Below are positions 57,985-64,000 of a stretch of DNA of 64,000 nt, piece after piece; position 1 is the stretch's first letter, and each line of letters starts with the position of its first letter. Both the position numbers and the translations under genes were made by a program. The notes below the pieces were generated by a model, which was not told where the DNA came from, searched no databases, and was given only the letters and a program-made list of their open reading frames with translations. The DNA lies in NCBI RefSeq assembly GCF_000620125.1, contig NZ_JHVL01000004.1:1-64000 (forward strand). The letters are read 5' to 3'. Source of the stretch: Clostridiisalibacter paucivorans DSM 22131 (lineage in GTDB: Bacteria > Bacillota > Clostridia > Tissierellales > Clostridiisalibacteraceae).

Positions 57985-58422
57985 CTACTCCTCTATAGAG
58001 ACAGTATTAAGTTCCTTAGTCATTATTATTTTAGTACCTTTACCTTCTTCCGAAAATACTTTAAGATTATCCATAAATGTTTCCATAACAGTAAAACCCA
58101 TGCCTGATCTTTCCAACTCTGGTTTAGATGTATATAAGGGTTCCATTGCTCTTTCAACATCTTTTATCCCTTTTCCATGATCCTGTACAATTATTTTTAT
58201 TTTATTATCTTCAATAGAACACTCTATTATTACTATCCCTTTAGCATTTTCATACCCATGTATAATAGCATTAGTTACAGCCTCTGATACTGCGGTTTTT
58301 ATATCTGCTAATTCTTCTATAGTAGGATCTAATTGGGAAGCAAAGGAAGCTACTACCACTCTAGCAAAGGCTTCATTTTGAGATTTGCTGGGCATTTCCA
58401 GTCTCATATTATTTTCAATCAT
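57985..58422 (-). CDS. spoIIAB: Anti-sigma F factor SpoIIAB (kinase)
   Basis: SpoIIAB binds SigF or phosphorylates SpoIIAA. It has a GHKL ATPase fold with [11 protein letters not shown] (N box) and DHGKGIKD and GMGF (G boxes). 145 residues. It lies between spoIIAA and sigF. Confidence 0.97.
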   Translation of the reverse strand: MIENNMRLEMPSKSQNEAFARVVVASFASQLDPTIEELADIKTAVSEAVTNAIIHGYENAKGIVIIECSIEDNKIKIIVQDHGKGIKDVERAMEPLYTSKPELERSGMGFTVMETFMDNLKVFSEEGKGTKIIMTKELNTVSIEE

Positions 58423-58438
58423 AATTTATAACACTCCT

Positions 58439-58774
58439 TTAAATATTATCAATAATTTCATGGGGATCGCTATAAATATCTATTATCTTTAAAATCCCTG
58501 AAATCTGTAAAATCTTTCTTACCCTCTCCCCTACATTTACTAAATATAATCTGCCTCCATTTTCACTTACCATCTTGTACCTACCCATAATCAGACCTAT
58601 TCCAGAACTATCCATAAAATTAATATTGGATAAATCAATAATCATATTTTTTAGTCTTTTAATAGAATAATAGCTATCAATCTTTTCCCTAGCAGTTTCA
58701 GCAGTATGATGATCTATCTCTCCACTAAAGGTTATTAAGAGATAATCTTCTTCTACTTTAAATCGTATCCTCAT
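58439..58774 (-). CDS. spoIIAA: Anti-anti-sigma factor SpoIIAA
   Basis: This STAS-domain protein is the phosphorylation target of SpoIIAB and releases SigF. The DSSGIGLIMGRYK segment holds the serine that is phosphorylated. 111 residues. It is the first gene of the spoIIA operon with GGAGGG before ATG. Confidence 0.97.
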   Translation of the reverse strand: MRIRFKVEEDYLLITFSGEIDHHTAETAREKIDSYYSIKRLKNMIIDLSNINFMDSSGIGLIMGRYKMVSENGGRLYLVNVGERVRKILQISGILKIIDIYSDPHEIIDNI

Positions 58775-58804
58775 ATCACTTTCCCTCCTTCATCTATATA
58801 TACA

Positions 58805-58835
58805 TCTATTCTCTATATCTAATTTCTTTCCCTTC
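58805..58835 (-). promoter_or_regulatory. SigH-like promoter of the spoIIA operon
   Basis: GAAGGGAAA (58835-58827) and GAGAATAGA (58813-58805), 13 bp apart, resemble a SigH promoter (AGGA-type -35, GAAT -10), about 31 bp before the spoIIAA ATG. SigH drives spoIIA in Bacillus. Confidence 0.5.
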
Positions 58836-58862
58836 AATGAAATTTGACTTGTTTTGTAATTA

Positions 58863-59357
58863 TTAGTTATATATTGTCATCTTTTTTATTATAGACCATT
58901 CTTTTAATTTTTCTTTTTCTGGTTTAGTATTTGCAGGACTAGTAGAAGGTAAAGTATGATAACTTTCTATCCCTGCAATATCAAATCCTACATGCTTTTT
59001 AAACATATCTCTTGCCTTTGTTCCATTAAAGAATATATGTTTTATATTTGTATATTTATTTAAAAACTCAATAATTTCATTGGGACTTTCATTTTTTATA
59101 TTGGAATCAAGGCTTCCTTCCCTTTCACAATATTTTAATACGTCCCATAAAGCAATCTTATGTTCTATAAGAAATTTAACTTTATTTTCATATTGTTCAT
59201 CAGGCTCTCTATCAAATAATTTATATACTATTTTCCAAAATTGATTCCTTTTAAAAGCATAATACTGACCTCTTCTTAAAGATTCTCTACCTGGCATTGA
59301 TCCAAAAATAAGCATTTTACAATCTCTATGTACTATTGGAGAAAATGATTCTAACAC
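58863..59357 (-). CDS. DNA-deoxyinosine glycosylase
   Basis: A uracil-glycosylase superfamily member of the hypoxanthine-DNA glycosylase type. The family motifs are FGSMPGRESLRRGQYYAF and LPSTSPANT. It removes hypoxanthine from deaminated DNA. I chose GTG 59357, after GGTGG, since family members begin near this point; an ATG at 59369 has its site directly adjacent. About 164 residues. Confidence 0.88.
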   Translation of the reverse strand: MLESFSPIVHRDCKMLIFGSMPGRESLRRGQYYAFKRNQFWKIVYKLFDREPDEQYENKVKFLIEHKIALWDVLKYCEREGSLDSNIKNESPNEIIEFLNKYTNIKHIFFNGTKARDMFKKHVGFDIAGIESYHTLPSTSPANTKPEKEKLKEWSIIKKMTIYN

Positions 59358-59417
59358 AATCCACCACATCCTTTTCGTAAATAATATGTTAAATATAAAT
59401 TTTCATGAAATTACCTA

Positions 59418-59446
59418 TTGACATTATCCCACTATATCATTATAAT
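59418..59446 (+). promoter_or_regulatory. Consensus promoter of asnA T-box
   Basis: TTGACA (59418-59423) and TATAAT (59441-59446), with 17 bp between, exactly match the vegetative consensus. Confidence 0.95.
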
Positions 59447-59479
59447 ATAACATAATTATTAATTAAATTTAATATATAA

Positions 59480-59768
59480 AATGACTATGATGAGACGAGT
59501 AGATACAGAGTGTAGTTATAAGCGAGTCGGTGATGGTGAAAGACCGATACGAATCCTGTATTGAAGAACAGCTCTGAGTTGCTAGCTGAAATCTTTAGAT
59601 AGTAGGTTTAGACGGAATCCAGACCGTTATTTGCTGGAGCAATATCGAGTATATCTTTACTCCGTATTGTATTTGTAAGAGGACCTTTTTTATATTGGTC
59701 AATTAGGGTGGTACCGCGTAAGCAAAGTCTTTCGTCCCTTTATAGGGGATGAAGGGCTTTTTTTATTT
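59480..59768 (+). promoter_or_regulatory. T-box riboswitch of asnA, specifier AAC (Asn)
   Basis: The leader has stem I with GCGAGTCGGTGATGGTG and the specifier AAC (59567-59569) in the GAAGAACAGCTCTGAG context, an asparagine codon. The T-box AGGGTGGTACCGCG is at 59705-59718, and the terminator hairpin with CTTTCGTCCC/GGGATGAAGGG and a T run ends near 59768. It fits regulation of asnA by uncharged tRNA-Asn. Confidence 0.95.
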
Positions 59769-59792
59769 ACAAAAAATAAGGAGGTATAACAA

Positions 59793-60806
59793 ATGATTGA
59801 AAAATTGATAATTCCAAGAGATTACTGTCCCACACTAGACATAAGAGAAACTGAAGTCGCAATTAAAAAACTAAAGGATTTTTTTGAAAGAAATTTATCA
59901 GAAAAATTAAATTTAACAAGAGTGTCAGCTCCCTTATTTGTAAAATCTGACACTGGTTTAAATGATAACTTAAATGGAGTGGAAAAACCCATCGGCTTCC
60001 AAATAAAAAATGATAATTATTCAAGGGCTGAAATAGTACATTCTCTAGCTAAGTGGAAACGTATGGGCCTTTATAGATATGGTTTCAAGAGTAATGAAGG
60101 ACTTTATACCGATATGAATGCCATTAGAACGGAGGAAGAATTTGATAACCTTCATTCCATATATGTAGACCAATGGGATTGGGAAAAAGTAATAAAAAAA
60201 GAAGAAAGAACTGAAAGTAAATTAAAAGATATTGTTCAAGACATATATTCCGTCTTCAAAGAAACAGAAGATTATATATCTAAAATTTATCCTCAATTTA
60301 CAAAAATATTGCCCGAAGATATCTATTTTATTACAACTCAAGAACTTGAAGATAAATATCCTAAACTCTCTCCAAAGGAAAGAGAACATGCCATTGCTCG
60401 AGAGAAAAAAGCCGTTTTCATAATGAAAATTGGTGACACATTAAAATCAGGTATTAAACATGATGGCCGTTCTCCTGATTATGACGATTGGAAACTAAAT
60501 GGTGACATTATATTTTACTATCCAGTCTTAGATATGGCCTTCGAACTTTCATCTATGGGAATAAGAGTAGATGCTGAAGCCTTAAAAAAACAATTAGAAA
60601 AATCCCATTGTGAAAACAGATTAAAATTTGATTTCCATCAAATGGTTATAGATGAAAAACTCCCATTCACTGTTGGAGGGGGCATAGGACAATCGAGGAT
60701 ATGTATGTTTTTCTTGAGAAAGGCCCATATAGGAGAAGTACAGTCTTCCATTTGGCCTAATGAAATGATAGAAAAATGTGCAGAACATAAGATCGCATTG
60801 TTATAA
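59793..60806 (+). CDS. asnA: Aspartate-ammonia ligase (asparagine synthetase A)
   Basis: The ATP-dependent enzyme makes asparagine from aspartate and ammonia. Class II synthetase-like motifs include TDMNAIRTEE and VGGGIGQSRICMF. 337 residues is normal. The ATG follows AAGGAGG. It is preceded by the asparagine T-box and transcribed alone on the plus strand. Confidence 0.97.
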   Translation: MIEKLIIPRDYCPTLDIRETEVAIKKLKDFFERNLSEKLNLTRVSAPLFVKSDTGLNDNLNGVEKPIGFQIKNDNYSRAEIVHSLAKWKRMGLYRYGFKSNEGLYTDMNAIRTEEEFDNLHSIYVDQWDWEKVIKKEERTESKLKDIVQDIYSVFKETEDYISKIYPQFTKILPEDIYFITTQELEDKYPKLSPKEREHAIAREKKAVFIMKIGDTLKSGIKHDGRSPDYDDWKLNGDIIFYYPVLDMAFELSSMGIRVDAEALKKQLEKSHCENRLKFDFHQMVIDEKLPFTVGGGIGQSRICMFFLRKAHIGEVQSSIWPNEMIEKCAEHKIALL

Positions 60807-60865
60807 AGTCACAATTAAGACTTAGACTGATGACAAAGCATAGAAACAATCATTAATCTTAGGTG

Positions 60866-60902
60866 AAGTAGTTAGTAGTTAACTATGAACTACTAACTAC
60901 TT
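60866..60902 (+). repeat. Dispersed hairpin repeat, short form (copy H)
   Basis: AAGTAGTTAGTAGTT and AACTACTAACTACTT are perfect 15-bp arms around a 7-nt loop. It sits between convergent asnA and an MBL gene and may act as a terminator on both sides. The left flank resembles that of copy B. Confidence 0.85.
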
Positions 60903-60926
60903 TCCTATATTTTATAAATTTCAATC

Positions 60927-61751
60927 TCAATATTTTAAAATGCTTCCCACAGATAATTCACACACATTAGCAACACTAGATAATTCAATTTTGGATTTTA
61001 AATCCGTACAATGACAGGGATGTATCTTTTCTATACTTTTAGATTTAATATAGTCTAATGTTTTATTAATAATATCACTTTCAGGATTTATCAGATGCAA
61101 TCCCCCTATTAAATCTACTATATTATTTCCTTGGGAATAATATAGTGCATTTTCTATTATATTACATATGCCTGAATGGGAACAGCCCGTTATTATTATA
61201 ATTTCATGATTCTTTTCATATACTAATGCAGTATCATCTATCATATAGTCATCATAGTATTTGCCATCTTTATAATATTTACCTAAAATATTTTGTCCTT
61301 CGAAATTATTTATTCTTTTTATTTCCCCTAGATATGTAATATTTTCCGTTAACTTTAAAGGTATTTTGGTGAATTTTGTATTGAAATGTCTTTTAATTTC
61401 TTCTACACCTATTAATGACCCATTTTCTTTATCTGTAACATTATATTTAGGATAAAATGCTAATGGATGTGCTACAAATATAGGTCTATCATCCTTTTCT
61501 ATCCCCTGTTCCATATACCTTCTTATAAGATGAGGTAATCCCCATGTATGGTCAAAATGTCCATGGGAAAAAACTATATAGTCTAAGTCCATTAAATCTA
61601 TACCTAGTTCATCTGCATTCTTTATAAATAAGTCCGATGTCCCTACATCAAAAAGTATTTTTTTCCCTTCATCTTCAATATAGTAGGATAGTCCCCACTC
61701 TCCCTTTAATTTTACTGATGCATTGTTATCTACTAAAACTTTAATTTTCAT
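60927..61751 (-). CDS. MBL-fold hydrolase (DHPP/tetrahydromethanopterin-synthase-like)
   Basis: The metal motif SHGHFDHTWG supplies HxHxDH and the C-terminal GCSHSGICN and HPCHCTDLK are typical of the dihydropterin-6-methyl-beta-ribofuranosylaminobenzene-phosphate synthase-like subfamily. 274 residues. Assignment to that reaction is not sure; a general hydrolase is possible. Single gene, minus strand. Confidence 0.83.
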   Translation of the reverse strand: MKIKVLVDNNASVKLKGEWGLSYYIEDEGKKILFDVGTSDLFIKNADELGIDLMDLDYIVFSHGHFDHTWGLPHLIRRYMEQGIEKDDRPIFVAHPLAFYPKYNVTDKENGSLIGVEEIKRHFNTKFTKIPLKLTENITYLGEIKRINNFEGQNILGKYYKDGKYYDDYMIDDTALVYEKNHEIIIITGCSHSGICNIIENALYYSQGNNIVDLIGGLHLINPESDIINKTLDYIKSKSIEKIHPCHCTDLKSKIELSSVANVCELSVGSILKY

Positions 61752-61871
61752 AAGAATCCCTCCAGTAAAATATAACTTATAATAAGTATATCATGAAAAG
61801 TACTGCATACCATTTATTGCTACAGTTTTTATTTTTAAAATTTATTAAGCTATAAATTTTATGTAAAAATA

Positions 61872-61900
61872 TTAAATTAATGCTATTTTTATGATAGAAT
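61872..61900 (+). promoter_or_regulatory. Promoter of the radical-SAM gene
   Basis: TTAAAT (61872-61877) and TAGAAT (61895-61900) are 17 bp apart, with a TG before the -10. The ATG follows after about 29 bp. Confidence 0.55.
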
Positions 61901-61929
61901 ACTAAGAAAACAGATAAAAGGAGGATTTA

Positions 61930-62799
61930 ATGAGATATCAAGGAGCAGTATATCGACCACCAAGTGAGGCATATAGTCTTATAATACAAGTTACTTTGGG
62001 ATGTTCCCATAATAAATGTACTTTTTGTAAAATGTTTAAAGATAAAAAATTTAAAATCAGAAAATATGAGGATATTATAGAAGATTTAATCTCTGCACGA
62101 AAATATTATAAAAGAGTAGATAGGATATTTCTAGCTGATGGTGATGCGTTGATTTTAAAAACAGAGGATTTAGAAAAAATCCTTTTAAAAATAAAAGAAT
62201 TGTTTCCAGAATGTAGACGTGTTGGAATTTACGGTACACCTGGAGATATCATGAGAAAATCTATAGATGAACTCAAGAGATTAAAAGAGCTAGGATTAAA
62301 AATATTATATCTTGGTGTAGAATCAGGTAGTGATAATATTCTTAAAAAGATCAATAAAGGGGCTACATCTGATGAAATGATATTAGCAGGAAAAAAAGTT
62401 ATGGAATCTGGCATCAAACTGTCCATAACGATTATTTCTGGACTTGGCGGTATATCTATGTGGGAAGAACATGCCAAAGAAACTGGTAGAGTTATAAGTG
62501 CCATAAATCCTGATTATTTAGGTTTACTTACTTTATTGGTAGAACCCAATACAGAATTATATGATGAAGTTCAAAGAGGACAATTCAAACTTCTTTCTCC
62601 TAAAGAAATAGTTGCAGAGACAAAACTATTATTAGAACATTTAAATGTATCTAATTGTATATTTAGAAGTAATCATGCATCAAATTATATACCTCTAGCA
62701 GGTACATTACCACAAGACAAAGAAAATTTAATATCTCTTCTAAATGAAGCTCTCAATAGTGAATTTGACTATAGAGATGAACACTTTAGAAGACTTTAA
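61930..62799 (+). CDS. Radical-SAM protein with CX4CX2C cluster
   Basis: The iron-sulfur binding cysteines C25, C30 and C33 (GCSHNKCTFC) are spaced CX4CX2C rather than CX3CX2C. A SAM-binding barrel with DGDALI, YLGVESGSD and the SGLGG turn follows over 289 residues. It resembles small COG1032-type enzymes. The function is not known. ATG follows AAGGAGG. Confidence 0.8.
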   Translation: MRYQGAVYRPPSEAYSLIIQVTLGCSHNKCTFCKMFKDKKFKIRKYEDIIEDLISARKYYKRVDRIFLADGDALILKTEDLEKILLKIKELFPECRRVGIYGTPGDIMRKSIDELKRLKELGLKILYLGVESGSDNILKKINKGATSDEMILAGKKVMESGIKLSITIISGLGGISMWEEHAKETGRVISAINPDYLGLLTLLVEPNTELYDEVQRGQFKLLSPKEIVAETKLLLEHLNVSNCIFRSNHASNYIPLAGTLPQDKENLISLLNEALNSEFDYRDEHFRRL

Positions 62800-62867
62800 A
62801 AAATAACAATATCTTTTACTAAGAATGTCTCATATTATTAACAATCATGTATTTATAATAAAAGAAA

Positions 62868-62955
62868 AGTTAGTAGGTATTAGTTAGTAGTTTAATGATA
62901 AAATCCATAGGGCTTCCACTATAAACTACTAACTACGTACTACCAACTACTAACT
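62868..62955 (+). repeat. Dispersed long-hairpin repeat (copy I) overlapping the accA stop
   Basis: AGTTAGTAGGTATTAGTTAGTAG at the left pairs with CTACTAACTACGTACTACCAACTACTAACT-like sequence on the right. The centre is TTTAATGATAAAATCCATAGGG. The right arm contains the minus-strand stop of accA (TAG within AGTTAGTAG). Confidence 0.9.
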
Positions 62956-63918
62956 ATATTCACAATCAATCCCTGTTTTTCCCATTATTCTAAATTTATC
63001 ATATCTTCTTTTCATTAATTCTTCAACACGCAATTTTTTCAAATCTACTATCTCTTTTATTAAGTATTTTTTTACTTCGTAAGATATAAAGTCTATATCT
63101 TTATGGGCCCCACCTAATGGCTCCTTTATGACCTTATCTATTACTCCCAATTTCATAATATCTCGGGCAGTTAATTTCATAACCTCTGAAGCCTTTTTAG
63201 AAAGCTTGGCATCTTTCCAGAGTATACTTGCCAATCCCTCTGGAGATATAACTGAGTATATGGAGTTTTCCAGCATTGCTATACTATCAGCTATAGCTAG
63301 TCCCAATGCACCACCACTTCCTCCTTCTCCTATTACTACTGATACAATCGGCACCTTCAATGTACTCATTTCCATAAGATTTACAGCTATTGCCTGCCCT
63401 TGTCCCCTTTCTTCTGCACCTAAACCACAATATGCACCTGGAGTGTCAATTAAGGTTATAATGGGTCTATTAAATTTTTCTGCCTGTTTCATAAGTCTTA
63501 ATGCCTTCCTATATCCTTCAGGATGAGACATACCAAACTTCCTAGTGATATTTTCTTTGGTATCCTTACCCTTTTGATGTCCTATAATAGTAACAGCAAT
63601 ATCATCAATATACCCTATTCCTCCTATTACAGCACTGTCATCACCATATGCCCTATCTCCATGAAATTCAATAAAATCTGTGCATATATTATTAATATAA
63701 TCTAAAGTTGTAGGTCTATCAATCCTTCTAGCCAATTGAACCCTTTGCCATGATGAAAGATTATTATATGTATTTTCCTTCATCTCAATTAGTTTTTCCC
63801 TCATTTTTTTTATTTCCATAGATAAGTCCATATCATTTTGACTAGATATACTTTCCAGCTCTTTTATTTTCTCCTCTAATGCTATAAGGGGTTTTTCAAA
63901 ATCCATTGCATTATTCAT
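62950..63918 (-). CDS. accA: Acetyl-CoA carboxylase carboxyltransferase subunit alpha
   Basis: AccA and AccD transfer carboxyl from biotin to acetyl-CoA for fatty acid synthesis. The typical GDRAYGDDSAVIGGIGY, AEERGQGQAIAVNLMEMS and EGGSGGALGLAIAD segments are present. I chose ATG 63918, which follows GGGGGTG and overlaps the end of accD; longer in-frame starts lie inside accD. 322 residues. The last codons and stop lie within a repeat copy. Confidence 0.96.
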   Translation of the reverse strand: MNNAMDFEKPLIALEEKIKELESISSQNDMDLSMEIKKMREKLIEMKENTYNNLSSWQRVQLARRIDRPTTLDYINNICTDFIEFHGDRAYGDDSAVIGGIGYIDDIAVTIIGHQKGKDTKENITRKFGMSHPEGYRKALRLMKQAEKFNRPIITLIDTPGAYCGLGAEERGQGQAIAVNLMEMSTLKVPIVSVVIGEGGSGGALGLAIADSIAMLENSIYSVISPEGLASILWKDAKLSKKASEVMKLTARDIMKLGVIDKVIKEPLGGAHKDIDFISYEVKKYLIKEIVDLKKLRVEELMKRRYDKFRIMGKTGIDCEYS

Positions 63919-64000
63919 TGTATGCACCCCCATATCCATGTATTTTCAATATCTTAAATAATATATCTTTTAGATCTTTTCTGTGAACAACTTTGTCCAC
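63911..64000 (-). CDS. accD: 3' end of accD (acetyl-CoA carboxylase beta subunit), cut by window
   Basis: Thirty codons at the right edge read VDKVVHRKDLKDILFKILKIHG and so on to a TAA at 63913-63911, the typical AccD C terminus. The stop overlaps the accA start by a few bases, indicating translational coupling. The rest of the gene lies outside. Confidence 0.8.
   Translation of the reverse strand: MDKVVHRKDLKDILFKILKIHGYGGAYNE

Noticed and set aside
59480-59768. Small gene or other ncRNA in the 435-bp gap before asnA
   Set aside because: The whole gap is accounted for by the promoter and the T-box leader.

Overview
The window reads as a chromosomal segment of a low-GC, endospore-forming anaerobic member of the Clostridia. 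The protein set would fit Tissierellales-like lineages, but no species is claimed. The grounds are strong A+T richness, sporulation genes (spoIIAA-spoIIAB-sigF, spoVAA-AB-AC-AD-AE, a BofC-like gene, YunB, a SpoIID-type protein, a YIEGIA pair), a SCIFF peptide with its radical-SAM maturase, the oxygen-independent enzyme HemZ, and T-box leaders on aminoacyl-tRNA and asparagine genes. No phage, transposase, CRISPR array, rRNA or tRNA gene was seen. It is mostly housekeeping sequence, densely packed and mainly on the minus strand.

Layout, left to right. 0-7.3 kb (minus): gpsA, plsY, der, a DUF512 radical-SAM/PDZ protein, the YIEGIA pair and glyA. 7.5-8.7 kb (plus): a two-part ThrE-type transporter. 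8.8-10.2 kb: a CsoR-like repressor, an RseC-like protein and tcdA. 10.4-13.8 kb: hisS-aspS behind a T-box. 13.8-24.1 kb: hemZ, an MBL hydrolase, dtd, relA/spoT, apt, recJ, a LapA-like protein and a UbiB-type kinase. 24.3-31.8 kb: secF, secD, a gamma-carbonic anhydrase, the SCIFF maturase and SCIFF peptide, yajC, tgt and queA. 31.8-37.6 kb: a SpoIID-type protein, ruvB-ruvA-ruvC, a BofC-like gene, and an unrecognised gene behind a structured leader. 37.7-44.9 kb: TSUP permeases (one split in two), hutG, yebC, cysK, a CoA-binding protein, yigZ and a degenerate Nudix protein. 44.9-50.8 kb: a HEAT protein, hflX, yunB, and a metallophosphoesterase with an unknown partner. 51.0-54.0 kb (plus): a class A PBP. 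54.0-58.8 kb (minus): the spoIIA and spoVA clusters, with a newly noted 51-codon gene between them. 58.9-64 kb: a DNA-deoxyinosine glycosylase, T-box-asnA, an MBL protein, a radical-SAM protein, and accA with the 3' end of accD.

The most unusual material is non-coding. A family of long imperfect hairpins built on AGTTAGTAG/CTACTAACT arms recurs about nine times, always at gene 3' ends, with a second modular 80-nt unit present twice. A 37.4-37.6 kb leader has a near-consensus promoter, an intrinsic terminator and a perfect 12-nt competing pairing, upstream of a gene I do not recognise. A 12-bp hairpin sequesters the ribosome-binding site of the BofC-like gene. The spoVAA homologue appears to start at an ATA codon that overlaps the stop of the small upstream gene. 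The two T-boxes can be aligned to read their specifiers: AAC (Asn) for asnA and GAC (Asp) for hisS-aspS.
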